Shown here: positions 24,557 to 33,949 of the stretch, piece by piece
Numbering within the stretch: position 1 is the first letter of the stretch
How the letters are laid out: each line of letters starts with the position of its first letter
Assembly (NCBI RefSeq): GCF_049897565.1
Contig: NZ_JAFCWM010000003.1
Location: 124,001-188,000, forward strand
From: JAFCUW01 sp049897565
Lineage (GTDB): Bacteria > Pseudomonadota > Gammaproteobacteria > Burkholderiales > Burkholderiaceae_D
Direction: 5' to 3'
DNA: 64,000 nt
Made by a program: the position numbers and the translations under genes
Notes under the pieces: generated by a model
What the model saw: the letters and a program-made list of their open reading frames with translations, nothing else
What the model was told of the DNA's origin: nothing
Database searches by the model: none

Positions 24557-25600
24557 ATGGACATCTCCGAATTACTCGCTTTCTCCGTCAAGAACAAGGC
24601 ATCCGACCTGCACCTGTCATCCGGCCTGCCGCCGATGATCCGCGTGCACGGCGACGTGCGCCGCATCAACCTGCCGCCGCTCGAGCACAAGGACGTGCAC
24701 GGCATGATCTATGACATCATGAACGACGGCCAGCGCAAGCAGTACGAGGAAGTGCTCGAATGCGACTTCTCGTTCGCCATCCCGGGCCTGGCGCGCTTTC
24801 GCGTCAACGCCTTCAACCAGGAACGCGGCGCCGCCGCGGTGCTGCGCACCATTCCGTCGAAGATCCTCAGCCTGGAAGACCTGAACGCGCCGAAGATCTT
24901 CGGCGACCTGGCGATGAAGCCGCGCGGCCTGGTGCTGGTGACCGGCCCGACCGGCTCGGGCAAGTCGACCACGCTGGCGGCGATGGTCAACCATCTCAAC
25001 GAAAACGAATACGGCCACATCCTGACGATCGAGGACCCGATCGAATTCGTCCACGACTCGAAGAAGTGCCTGATCAACCAGCGCGAAGTCGGGCCGCACA
25101 CGCTGTCGTTCAACAACGCGCTGCGCTCGGCGCTGCGCGAAGACCCGGACTGCATCCTGGTGGGCGAATTGCGCGACCTCGAGACGATCCGACTGGCGCT
25201 GTCGGCCGCCGAAACCGGCCACCTGGTGTTCGGCACGCTGCACACCTCGTCGGCGGCAAAAACGATCGACCGTATCGTCGACGTCTTCCCGGCCGACGAA
25301 AAGGAGATGGTGCGGGCGATGCTGTCGGAGTCGCTGCAGGCGGTGGTGTCGCAGACGCTGTTGAAAACGAAGGACGGCTCCGGGCGCGTCGCCGCGCACG
25401 AGATCATGATCGGCACGCCGGCGATTCGCAACCTGATTCGCGAAGCGAAGATCGCGCAGATGTATTCGGCGATCCAGACCGGCAGCAATGTCGGCATGCA
25501 GACGCTCGACCAGAACCTGACCGACCTGGTACGCCGCAACGTCATCTCGAACGGCGCCGCGCGCTCCGCCGCCAAGACCCCGGATAACTTCCCCGGTTGA
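24557..25600 (+). CDS. pilT: Type IV pilus retraction ATPase PilT
   Basis: A 347-residue hexameric ATPase that drives pilus retraction for twitching and DNA uptake. The N-terminus MDISELLAFSVKNKASDLHLS is PilT-typical. Walker A GPTGSGKST (about residues 131-139), the Asp box TIEDPIEFVH, Walker B LVGELRDLETI and the His box HLVFGTLHTSS are present. The C-terminal region contains a PilT-like AIRNLIREAK. It is followed by pilU on the same strand, and divergent from yggS. Confidence 0.97.
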   Translation: MDISELLAFSVKNKASDLHLSSGLPPMIRVHGDVRRINLPPLEHKDVHGMIYDIMNDGQRKQYEEVLECDFSFAIPGLARFRVNAFNQERGAAAVLRTIPSKILSLEDLNAPKIFGDLAMKPRGLVLVTGPTGSGKSTTLAAMVNHLNENEYGHILTIEDPIEFVHDSKKCLINQREVGPHTLSFNNALRSALREDPDCILVGELRDLETIRLALSAAETGHLVFGTLHTSSAAKTIDRIVDVFPADEKEMVRAMLSESLQAVVSQTLLKTKDGSGRVAAHEIMIGTPAIRNLIREAKIAQMYSAIQTGSNVGMQTLDQNLTDLVRRNVISNGAARSAAKTPDNFPG

Positions 25601-25625
25601 TTTTTCGCTTATTCTCAGGATGACA

Positions 25626-26762
25626 ATGGAACGCGACCAGGCTTCAAAATTCATGTTCGACCTGCTCCGGCTGATGACCAGCAAGGGCGGCTCGGACCTG
25701 TTCATCACCGCCGGCTTCCCGCCGGCGATCAAGATCGACGGCAAGATGACGCCGGTGTCGAGCCAGGCGCTGACGCCCTCGCACACCGCCGACCTGGCCC
25801 GCTCGATCATGAACGACAAGCAGACCGCCGGCTTCGAGCTGACCAAGGAAGCGAACTTCGCCATCAGCCCGGGCGACCTGGGACGCTTTCGCGTGTCGGC
25901 GTTCGTGCAGATGAGCTGCGTGGGCATGGTGCTGCGGGTGATCACCACCACCATCCCGAAACTCGCCGACCTCGACCTGCCGCCGATCTTGGCCGACATC
26001 ATCATGGAAAAGCGCGGCCTGGTCATCATGGTCGGCGCCACCGGTTCGGGCAAGTCGACGACGATGGCGGCCATGGTCGGCTACCGCAACGAAAACAGCT
26101 ACGGCCACATCATCACCATCGAAGACCCAGTCGAATACGTCCACCCGCACAAGAACTGCGTCATCACGCAGCGCGAAGTGGGGGTCGACACCGACAGCTT
26201 CGAGGCGGCGCTGAAAAACTCGCTGCGCCAGGCGCCCGACGTGATCCAGATCGGCGAAATCCGCGACCGCGAGACGATGGAGCACGCCATCGCGTTCGCC
26301 GAAACGGGCCACCTGTGCCTGGCCACGCTGCACGCCAACAGCTCGAACCAGGCGATCGACCGCATCATCAACTTCTTCCCCGAAGAGCGCCGCGCGCAGC
26401 TGCTGATGGACCTGTCGCTGAACCTGAAGGGCATGGTGTCGCAGCGCCTGATCCCGCGCAAGCAATCGAAGGGGCGCGTGGTGGCGATCGAAATCATGCT
26501 CAATTCGCCGTTGATCTCGGACCTGATCTTCAAGGGCCAGGTGCACGAGATCAAGGAGATCATGAAGAAGTCGCGCGAACTTGGCATGCAAACGTTCGAC
26601 CAGGCGCTGTTCGACCTGCACGAGCTCGACAAGATCAGCTACGAAGACGCGCTGCGCAACGCCGACTCGGTCAACGACCTGCGGCTGGCCATCAAACTGC
26701 AGGGCAAGGACGCGAAGAACCGCGACCTGTCGGCCGGCACCGAGCACTTGGGCATAGTGTGA
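25626..26762 (+). CDS. pilU: Type IV pilus ATPase PilU
   Basis: A 378-residue PilT paralogue that assists retraction and depends on PilT. GGSDLFITAGFPP, Walker A GATGSGKST, IEDPVEYVHPHK, IGEIRDRETM and HLCLATLHANSS are visible. ATG at 25626 is favoured over the ATG at 25620 because AGGA at 25617-25620 is then correctly spaced. It lies 25 bases after pilT and is probably cotranscribed. Compare the separate PilU-like gene at 18269-19441. Confidence 0.95.
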   Translation: MERDQASKFMFDLLRLMTSKGGSDLFITAGFPPAIKIDGKMTPVSSQALTPSHTADLARSIMNDKQTAGFELTKEANFAISPGDLGRFRVSAFVQMSCVGMVLRVITTTIPKLADLDLPPILADIIMEKRGLVIMVGATGSGKSTTMAAMVGYRNENSYGHIITIEDPVEYVHPHKNCVITQREVGVDTDSFEAALKNSLRQAPDVIQIGEIRDRETMEHAIAFAETGHLCLATLHANSSNQAIDRIINFFPEERRAQLLMDLSLNLKGMVSQRLIPRKQSKGRVVAIEIMLNSPLISDLIFKGQVHEIKEIMKKSRELGMQTFDQALFDLHELDKISYEDALRNADSVNDLRLAIKLQGKDAKNRDLSAGTEHLGIV

Positions 26763-26809
26763 TCCTGCTTCAATGACACCTTGTCAAAAATGAGGGGCTG
26801 CCGCTGTTC

Positions 26810-26836
26810 GAATGCGCAGGTTCCACCTGCGCATTC
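26810..26836. repeat. Perfect hairpin after pilU
   Basis: Arms GAATGCGCAGG and CCTGCGCATTC, 11 bp, with a 5-base loop. There is no T-run after it, so it is a hairpin that may slow RNA decay or transcription rather than a standard terminator. Confidence 0.6.
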
Positions 26837-27093
26837 GTCGCTCACCGGCAGTCAAATAACAGCTAGTGAAAGTTGGCAAATATTTTGTTGCCATTTTGAA
26901 ATTCTACTGCTAGCATTGATCGACGAATAATCCTGCTTGAGGGATGAACGCAACGCAGCGCTTCTTGCGCCCCGCCGCGCGGGCATCGTCTGTTGGTCGC
27001 GGCAAAGATTTTTCAGCAAGCCGCGCCCCTCCAGCGCCATTACCAGCTTGCCTGTACCGGCCTTGCCCCCGCCGCCTGTTCCACCACAATCGA

Positions 27094-27136
27094 GCGCGAG
27101 TTGCTGGCGCGACTACCGACATCGAGCAACTCGCGC
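27094..27136. repeat. Inverted repeat in the leader of the chemoreceptor gene
   Basis: Arms GCGCGAGTTGCT (27094-27105) and AGCAACTCGCGC (27125-27136) are perfectly complementary with a 19-base loop. The structure lies about 50 bases before the ATG. Confidence 0.55.
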
Positions 27137-27189
27137 GCCGAGGCGCGTCGCGGCGTCGCGAAAATTCCCTTCACCTTCAGGTACACCAG

Positions 27190-28842
27190 ATGAACATTTC
27201 AAACTTCAAGATTGCGCAACGCCTTGGCTTGGGTTTCGGCTTCGTGTTGCTGTTGCTCGCGGCACTGAGCGTCATGGGCATCGTCAAGGCGCAGCACCTG
27301 AACGAGGCCAACGCGCAACTGGTCACCAATATCTGGCCCAAGGCAAAGCTTGCCAACCTGGCCCTCGACAACGCGCGCGGCAGCATTGCCCGCGTGCTTC
27401 AGCTGACGGCCAACATCTCGCCAAAGGAAGAGGCGGTGGCAAACGAGCGCTTGAAAGCGAATGCCGACGCGTTCAACGAGGCGCTGGAGAAGCTGCGTAC
27501 GCTGCTGACGACAGACGACGGCAAGGCCGAGCTGGCCAAGAGCCTGGCGGCACGCGACAACTACGTCGCGCTGATCGCGCGCGTGCTGGCGCTAAAGAAG
27601 GCCGGCGACACCGAGCCGGCCAGGGCGCTCGCGCATGGCGACACGTATGCGGCCTTGCAGACGTTTTCCAAGGCGCTGCGCAGCCAGATTGAGATCCAGG
27701 AAAAGAACTTCGAGGCGGCCGGCGAGGCGAGCACGACGACGTTCCATGGTGCGCGCCGCGACATGCTCGCGCTCGGCCTGGTGGCCTTGCTGGCCGGTAT
27801 CGCCTCGGCCTATGCGATCAGCCGTTCGATCACACGCCCCATCGCGCGCGCGGTTCGCGTCGCCCAGCAAGTCGCCGCCGGCGATCTGACCGGTCAGATC
27901 GTGGTGACCTCGCAGGACGAAACAGGTCAGTTGCTGCGGGCGTTGAACGACATGAACGACAGCCTGCTCAAGATCGTCGGCGAGGTCCGCATCGGCACCG
28001 ACACCATCGCCACCGCGTCGTCGCAGATCGCCGCCGGCAACCTAGACCTGTCGTCGCGCACCGAGGAACAGGCCAGCTCGCTCGAAGAAACCGCCGCCTC
28101 GATGGAAGAAATGACCAGCACCGTCAAGCAAAACGCCGACAATGCGCGCCAGGCCAACCAGCTGGCGGCGTCGGCCTCCGACGTCGCCGGCAAGGGCGGC
28201 GCCGTCGTCGCGCAAGTAGTCCGTACCATGAGTTCGATCAACGAATCGTCGAAGAAGATCGTCGATATCATCGGCGTCATCGACGGCATCGCGTTCCAGA
28301 CCAACATCCTGGCGCTGAACGCCGCCGTCGAGGCCGCCCGCGCCGGCGAGCAGGGCCGCGGCTTCGCCGTCGTCGCTTCGGAAGTGCGCAGCCTGGCGCA
28401 GCGTTCGGCGGCGGCGGCGAAGGAAATCAAATCGCTGATCGGCGACTCGGTGGCCAAAGTCGACACCGGCGCCCGGCTGGTCGAGCAGGCCGGCATCACG
28501 ATGGACGAGATCGTCGACAGCGTCAAGCGCGTCGCCGACATCATGGGTGAGATCACCAGCGCCAGCCAGGAGCAGACCTCGGGCATCGAACAGATCAACC
28601 AGGCGATCAGCCAGATGGATCAGGTCACGCAGCAGAACGCGGCGCTGGTGGAGGAAGCGGCAGCGGCGGCCGAGTCGCTGCAGGAGCATGCCGGTTCGCT
28701 GGCGCGCGCGGTCAGCATCTTCAAGCTCGCCGGCGATGCCGGCGCGGCGCCGCGGCAGGCCCCGCTGAAAACGCTGGTCCCTCGGCAGCGCAGCGCCGCG
28801 CGGCCGGCCAGAACGGCGCTGGCGAATCGGGCCGCCGACTGA
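27190..28842 (+). CDS. Methyl-accepting chemotaxis protein
   Basis: A 550-residue chemoreceptor. The first transmembrane helix is at about 10-31, a four-helix-type periplasmic sensor at about 32-190, the second helix at about 193-212, and a HAMP domain at about 213-265. The cytoplasmic signalling domain contains the hairpin tip IAFQTNILALNAAVEAARAG. It passes ligand signals to CheA through CheW. ATG at 27190 (MNISNFKI) is used; the frame extends further upstream but has no protein character there. The signalling domain is almost identical in DNA to the broken receptor at 32024. Confidence 0.95.
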   Translation: MNISNFKIAQRLGLGFGFVLLLLAALSVMGIVKAQHLNEANAQLVTNIWPKAKLANLALDNARGSIARVLQLTANISPKEEAVANERLKANADAFNEALEKLRTLLTTDDGKAELAKSLAARDNYVALIARVLALKKAGDTEPARALAHGDTYAALQTFSKALRSQIEIQEKNFEAAGEASTTTFHGARRDMLALGLVALLAGIASAYAISRSITRPIARAVRVAQQVAAGDLTGQIVVTSQDETGQLLRALNDMNDSLLKIVGEVRIGTDTIATASSQIAAGNLDLSSRTEEQASSLEETAASMEEMTSTVKQNADNARQANQLAASASDVAGKGGAVVAQVVRTMSSINESSKKIVDIIGVIDGIAFQTNILALNAAVEAARAGEQGRGFAVVASEVRSLAQRSAAAAKEIKSLIGDSVAKVDTGARLVEQAGITMDEIVDSVKRVADIMGEITSASQEQTSGIEQINQAISQMDQVTQQNAALVEEAAAAAESLQEHAGSLARAVSIFKLAGDAGAAPRQAPLKTLVPRQRSAARPARTALANRAAD

Positions 28843-28941
28843 AAATCGCTCCGAGCGGTGCCTGCGCGCGTGCCGCCGGCGATGCGATGGCGTCATCGGA
28901 TATCATGCCAATTGACGCCAGGGATTCGACCCGGCCCATCA

Positions 28942-28961
28942 TGTCCCGGCTGAACGGGACA
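28942..28961. repeat. Small hairpin upstream of the glutathione peroxidase gene
   Basis: TGTCCCG and CGGGACA, 7 bp, with a 6-base loop, about 25 bases before the start codon. Confidence 0.4.
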
Positions 28962-28985
28962 ATTACAATGGAAGACAGCCTGCCC

Positions 28986-29468
28986 ATGAACGCTTACCAC
29001 TTCCAGGCCGCATCCATCGGCGGCGAACAAGTTGAGCTGTCGCGCTATCACGGCAAGGTGCTGCTGATCGTGAACACCGCCAGCGCGTGCGGCTTCACGC
29101 CGCAGTACAAGGGACTCGAAGAGGTGTATCGGCAGTTCCGCGAGCGCGGCTTCGAGGTGCTCGGCTTCCCGTGCAACCAGTTCGGCAAGCAGGAGCCGGG
29201 TACCGAAGCGGACATCGGCGCCTTTTGCGAAAAGAACTTCGGCGTGACGTTCCCGCTGTTTGCCAAGATCGACGTCAATGGCGCCGACGCCCATCCGCTG
29301 TTCAAGCACCTGAAGCAAGCGGCGCCCGGCCTGCTCGGCACCGAAGGCATCAAGTGGAACTTCACCAAGTTCCTCGTCGATAAAGACGGCAGTGTCTACA
29401 AGCGCTATGCGCCGCAGACCAGGCCGCAAGATATCGTCGCCGACATCGACCAGCTGCTCGGCGCCTGA
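28986..29468 (+). CDS. Glutathione peroxidase family protein
   Basis: A 160-residue thiol peroxidase of the BtuE/Gpx class. The catalytic residue is Cys (not selenocysteine) in NTASACGFTPQY, the second motif is FPCNQFGKQEPG with the conserved Gln, and the third is WNFTKFLVD with the conserved Trp. A resolving Cys in the later helix (AFCEKNFGV) suggests a thioredoxin-dependent mechanism. ATG at 28986 gives the normal family length; an in-frame ATG at 28968 is possible. Confidence 0.94.
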   Translation: MNAYHFQAASIGGEQVELSRYHGKVLLIVNTASACGFTPQYKGLEEVYRQFRERGFEVLGFPCNQFGKQEPGTEADIGAFCEKNFGVTFPLFAKIDVNGADAHPLFKHLKQAAPGLLGTEGIKWNFTKFLVDKDGSVYKRYAPQTRPQDIVADIDQLLGA

Positions 29469-29530
29469 GTGCGCGCGCCCGCGCTGAGGTATGATGCTCG
29501 ATCTCGTCATCGTTTGAGTGGCACGCGCGT

Positions 29531-31465
29531 ATGGATTCCACCACAGTAACCGATCCCCGGCAGGACAGCGGCGCCGTCAATATGAATTGGGCGTTCGAGC
29601 ATAGCCCGGACTGCATCAAGATCTTCGACCTGCACGGCCGTCTGCAGGCAATGAACCGCAATGGCCAGTGCGCCATGGAGATCGACGACTTGAGCACCCT
29701 CACGGGCACGTTGTGGCCGTCGCTGTGGCCGGAGGACGCGCGCGCCAAGGTGATCGCGGCGATGGACTCGGCGCTGGCCGGCGGCTCCGGCCACTTCGAC
29801 GCCTTCTGCCCCACTAACAAGGGCTCGCCGCGCTGGTGGGACGTGCTGGTGACGCCAATTTTTGGCGATGACGGCAAGGTCGCCAACCTGCTGTCGGTCT
29901 CGCGCGACATTACCGACGCCCATCGCGCCGTTGAGCAGCGCCTCGAACTGGTCGCCCGTCTTCAATTGACCCTCGATGTCGCCGAATTCGGCGAGTGGGA
30001 TCTCGACCTCGGCACGCGCAATTCCGAGCGCACGCTGCGCCATGACCAGTGTTTCGGCTACGCCGAGCCGGTAGCAGTGTGGAACGACGCGATCATGCTC
30101 GAACACGTCTTGCCGGCCGACCGCGCCATCGTCGAGGCGGCATTCCGGGCCGCGTTCGACGGCGCCCAGCCGCTGCGTTTCGAGTGCCGCGTGGTGTGGT
30201 CCGACGCCACCGTCCACTGGATCAGTGTCAACGGCAACCTGTATCGCAGCAGCGGGCGCAGCGACCGCCTGGTCGGGCTGATCTCCGACATCACCGAACG
30301 GATGCGCACCAACGAAGCGCTGCACGACGCCAACCGCAACAAGGACGAGTTCCTGGCGATGCTGGCGCACGAACTGCGCAACCCGCTGGCGCCGATCAGC
30401 GCCGCCGCCCAGATCCTCGCCATGGGCCATGCCGACCAGGCGCTGACGCTCAAGGCCGGCGCCATCATCGACCGCCAGGCGCGCCACATGAACCGCCTGC
30501 TCGACGACCTGCTCGACGTTTCGCGCGTGACCCAGGGCCTGGTGCAGCTGGCGACCACCCGGCTCGACCTCAAGATCGTCGTGGCCGGCGCCGTCGAGCA
30601 GGCGCGCCCGATGATCGAGCAGTACCATCATCAGTTCACCGTGCAGCTGGACCCGGCGCCGGCGTTCGTCGTCGGCGACGACAAGCGCCTGGTGCAGGTG
30701 CTCGCCAACCTGCTCAACAACGCCGCCAAGTACACGCCGCGCGGCGGCAACATCATGCTGCGGATGCACTGCGCCGGCGAACAGGCCGTCATCAGCGTGG
30801 CCGACGATGGCGTCGGCATGTCCGCCGACACGCTCGCGCGTGCGTTCGAGCTGTTTTCGCAGGCAACCCGCTCGTCTGACCGCAGCACGGGTGGGCTAGG
30901 ACTCGGGCTGGCGCTGGTGAAAAGCCTGGTCGAGCGGCACGGCGGCACCGTCCGCGGGCAAAGCGCCGGCGAGGGCCTCGGCAGCGAATTCGTGGTCGCC
31001 CTGCCGCTGGCCGCCACCCCCGCGCAGCTGCCGCCGGCCGCGGCCGCCGAGGCCGCGCCGGCGTCGTCGGCATTGCGCCTGCTGATCGTCGACGACAACC
31101 GCGACGCCGCCGAGACGCTCGGCATGTACCTGGAGGCGGCCGGTCATCACATCGACATCGCGTTCGATGGCGCCGATGCGCTGGCGCGCGCCGCGTCGAT
31201 TCGTCCCGAGGCGTTCCTGCTCGACGTCGGCCTGCCCGACATGAGCGGCTACGCCCTGGCGCGCCGCTTGCGCGCGCTGCCGGAAACGCGCGGCGCGGTG
31301 ATGATCGCCATCACCGGCTACGGCAGCAAGAGCGACCGCGAGAACTCGGCCGACGCCGGCATCGACCACCACCTGACCAAGCCGGTCGATGCGCCGCAGT
31401 TGCAGGCGATCCTGGCGGCGATTTCGCACACCGCTGCGGCAATTCCCGTCCCTCAGCCGGACTAG
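29531..31465 (+). CDS. Hybrid sensor histidine kinase with two PAS domains
   Basis: A 644-residue cytoplasmic kinase with no transmembrane helix. PAS 1 spans about residues 15-135 (FEHSPDCIKIFDLHGRL), and a second PAS/PAC about 140-260. The dimerisation domain has the phosphorylated His280 in HELRNPLAP. The ATPase domain follows with N-box NLLNNAAKYTP and G-boxes VADDGVGMS and GLGLGLALV. A C-terminal receiver has its phospho-Asp565 in LLDVGLPDMSGY. Architecture suggests sensing of a small molecule or redox state. It sits between a peroxidase gene and decayed chemotaxis genes; no dedicated response regulator adjoins it. Confidence 0.93.
   Translation: MDSTTVTDPRQDSGAVNMNWAFEHSPDCIKIFDLHGRLQAMNRNGQCAMEIDDLSTLTGTLWPSLWPEDARAKVIAAMDSALAGGSGHFDAFCPTNKGSPRWWDVLVTPIFGDDGKVANLLSVSRDITDAHRAVEQRLELVARLQLTLDVAEFGEWDLDLGTRNSERTLRHDQCFGYAEPVAVWNDAIMLEHVLPADRAIVEAAFRAAFDGAQPLRFECRVVWSDATVHWISVNGNLYRSSGRSDRLVGLISDITERMRTNEALHDANRNKDEFLAMLAHELRNPLAPISAAAQILAMGHADQALTLKAGAIIDRQARHMNRLLDDLLDVSRVTQGLVQLATTRLDLKIVVAGAVEQARPMIEQYHHQFTVQLDPAPAFVVGDDKRLVQVLANLLNNAAKYTPRGGNIMLRMHCAGEQAVISVADDGVGMSADTLARAFELFSQATRSSDRSTGGLGLGLALVKSLVERHGGTVRGQSAGEGLGSEFVVALPLAATPAQLPPAAAAEAAPASSALRLLIVDDNRDAAETLGMYLEAAGHHIDIAFDGADALARAASIRPEAFLLDVGLPDMSGYALARRLRALPETRGAVMIAITGYGSKSDRENSADAGIDHHLTKPVDAPQLQAILAAISHTAAAIPVPQPD
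31324..31393 (+). repeat. Receiver-domain segment duplicated at 33801-33870
   Basis: A 70-base stretch of the kinase receiver (SKSDRENSADAGIDHHLTKP) reappears about 2.5 kb downstream with only a few mismatches. Confidence 0.8.
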
Positions 31466-32023
31466 GCTGCCGACGCCGCTGGCGGGTCCGTCATCGCGTC
31501 TTGCCCACTTGCACAATCAATAGCGCCATCCCACCTACAATTAAACAACAACATCAGCACGAACATTCCTTATGTTGCTTTTTTAGAAATTTAACATGTA
31601 ACATTCGTCGGTAAGTCGCGGTTTTGTACCGCCATAGTTCTCTTGCTTCCGCGGCCAAACTCCAGCCTCGGCACATCAAACCTTCCCTTTGCGCATTGCG
31701 CCTGGCGCCTCCACCCGGACGCGCTTCTGCGCCGTACATCGCCGCTGCGCTTTTCAAACAAGAACGAACAGCGATCCCCCATGTCAGAGAGCAATCGATT
31801 TGCGCCCGGACCAGGTCAAGCCGGGCCCGCAGTGTGGCGCGGCGCTCGATAGCGACCATCTGGTCGGCATGGGCACGCGCGACGACCGGCGCGTGCTGCT
31901 GGTCGACATCGACCAGATGGTGTCCGGCGGTGAGATGGGGACTGATCGAACAAATTGCCTGCCGACGCGGCAATGGCGCGTCGCACCCTTATCCACACCA
32001 TTTGATCACGTAGAGAGAGAAAA
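31466..32023. other. Intergenic region with chemotaxis gene remnant
   Basis: The first 320 bases hold nothing I can identify; 31540-31600 is AT-rich. From about 31784 a cheW remnant is present. The ribosome site of the next receptor gene (GAGAGAG) lies just before 32024. Confidence 0.6.
31784..31962 (+). pseudogene. cheW remnant, C-terminal third
   Basis: The frame starting at 31791 reads IDLRPDQVKPGPQCG, then DHLVGMGTRDDRRVLLVDID and ends near SGGEMG. This is the conserved C-terminal strand region of CheW, the adaptor between chemoreceptors and CheA. The N-terminal two thirds are missing. A one-base shift near 31784 would restore VSD ahead of it, and another near 31941 would restore the usual GLIEQIA ending, so at least two indels are likely. 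It lies just upstream of a chemoreceptor gene, as a working cheW might. Confidence 0.75.
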
Positions 32024-33736
32024 ATGAATATTGGAAATTTAAAGATCGGCACCCGTCTCGGCGCAGGCTTTGCCATCGTCTTACTGCTGCTGGCGACCAT
32101 CGCGGCACTCGGCATCAGCCGCATGGCGCTCATGGAGGGCCGTATGGAAGAGATCACCAAGGTCAATGATGTTGAGGCGAAGTTGGCGGACACCATGCTC
32201 GTTACCGTCTTCGACAGGGCGATCGCGCTGCGCAACTTGGCGTTGATGACGGAAGAGTCGGAGATGGCGCCCGAAGCGGCGCGGGTGAGGGAGCAGGCGA
32301 CGAAATACGCCGACGCGGAAGAAAAGCTGAGCAAGATGCTCGCCAACCTGCCGGGCACCAGCGAGTAGGAAAAGGCGGTCTTGATCCGAATCAGCGAAGA
32401 GGAAGCTGCTGCGCGCCCGCTCATCGCAAAAGCGATGCAACTGGGGTTGGCGAACAAGGCCGAGGACGCGACCGCGGTGTTAATCAAGGAATTGCACCCA
32501 GTGCAGAAAAAATGGCTCGATGCCTTGGGCGACCTGATCGCCACCGAAACGAAACAAAATGAGCAGGCGATTGCCGAGGCCGAAAGTAGTTATGCCAGCG
32601 CGCACACCCTGATGCTGTTGCTCGCCGGGTTCGCCATCGTGTTCGGCACGCTGATCGCCTGGCGGATCACCATCGGCATCACGGGCCCGATTCATATTGC
32701 CGTAAAGCTCGCGCAGGCGGTCGCTGCGGGCGACCTCACCAGTCGCGTCGAGGTCAAGACCACAGATGAAACCGGCCAATTGCTGCTGGCGCTGGAAAAC
32801 ATGAATGACAACCTGATCAAGATCGTTGGCGAAGTGCGGGTCGGCACCGACACCATCGCCACCGCCTCGTCGCAGATCGCCGCCGGCAACTTCGACCTGT
32901 CGTCGCGCACCGAGGAGCAGGCCAGCTCGCTCGAAGAAACGGCCGCATCGATGGAAGAAATGACCAGCACCGTCAAGCAAAACGCCGACAATGCGCGCCA
33001 GGCCAACCACTTGGCGGCGTCCGCCTCGGAGGTCGCTTTCAAGGGCGGCGCTGTGGTGGCGCAAGTGGTGCAGACCATGAGTTCGATCAATGAGTCGTCG
33101 AAGAAGATCGTCGACATCATCGGTGTCATCGACGGCATCGCCTTCCAGACCAATATCCTGGCGCTCAACGCCGCCGTCGAGGCCGCTCGCGCAGGCGAGC
33201 AGGGCCGCGGCTTTGCCGTCGTCGCCTCGGAAGTACGCAACCTGGCGCAGCGTTCGGCGGCGGCGGCCAAAGAGATCAAAGGTCTGATCGGCGACTCGGT
33301 GGCCAAAGTCGATACCGGCGCCAGACTGGTCGAGCAGGCCGGCGTCACGATGGACGAGATCGTCGACAGCGTCAAGCGCGTCACCGACATCATGGGAGAG
33401 ATCACCAGCGCCAGCCAGGAGCAGACCTCGGGCATCGAGCAGATCAACCAGGCCATCAGCCAGATGGACCAGGTAACGCAGCAGAACGCGGCGCTGGTGG
33501 AGGAAGCGGCGGCTGCAGCCGAGTCACTGCAGGAACAGGCCGGTTCGCTGTCGCAGGCGGTCAGCGTGTTCAGGCTTGCCGGCGACAACGCCGCCGCCGT
33601 ACACGGCGCCAACGTGACCAGGTCGGCCGCGAAGCCAAGCCCGGCGGCGCCGCGCCGCGCCAGCCTCGCCCTTGCCGACGTGCCGGCCAAACGGTTGGCG
33701 GCCACCAGCGCCCTCTCCGATTGGGAAGCGTTCTAA
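32024..33736 (+). pseudogene. Methyl-accepting chemotaxis protein interrupted by an in-frame TAG
   Basis: The frame is open over 570 codons except for one amber codon at 32366-32368 (codon 115, context GAG TAG GAA). Upstream lie the start MNIGNLKIGTRLGAGF, helix 1 and the first half of the periplasmic domain. Downstream lie the rest of that domain, helix 2, HAMP and the complete signalling domain with IAFQTNILALNAAVEAARAG. The intact paralogue at 27190 has the same layout. Restart at a TTG (32381) would give a protein without helix 1. Loss of function, readthrough or a sequence error are all possible; there is no other break. Confidence 0.85.
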
Positions 33737-33800
33737 CTGCGCCATCCGCTCGAACGCAGCGCTGCCTGCCGGCGCCGCGCGCTACCACTGTGCCAGCGGT

Positions 33801-33870
33801 CAGCAAGAGCGAGCGCGAGAACTCGACCGACGCCGGCATCGACCGCCACCTGACCGAGCCGGTCGACAGC
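33801..33870 (+). repeat. Copy of a receiver-domain fragment from the hybrid kinase
   Basis: The bases match 31324-31393 with only a few differences and encode SKSERENSTDAGIDRHLTEP. The rest of the receiver is absent. It appears to be a dispersed duplicate fragment lying after the broken chemoreceptor gene. Confidence 0.8.
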
Positions 33871-33949
33871 GCGGTGCCGAACCGGCCGCTGGCCGGGCTC
33901 ACGTGCCTGCCGGCGTCGCGCGGTAGTTTCCGCTCGGTAGTCGCGCTTG

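Larger units (their letters stand above)
26763..27189. other. Intergenic region between pilU and the chemoreceptor gene
   Basis: These 427 bases contain no supported gene. Two inverted repeats are seen: 26810-26836, just after pilU, and 27094-27136, inside the likely leader of the chemoreceptor gene. The stretch 26860-26930 is AT-rich and may hold the promoter. Confidence 0.6.

Noticed and set aside
26944..27189. N-terminal extension of the first chemoreceptor
   Set aside because: The extra 82 residues are Arg/Pro/Ala-rich and precede the normal membrane helix start; a leader hairpin lies in this stretch.
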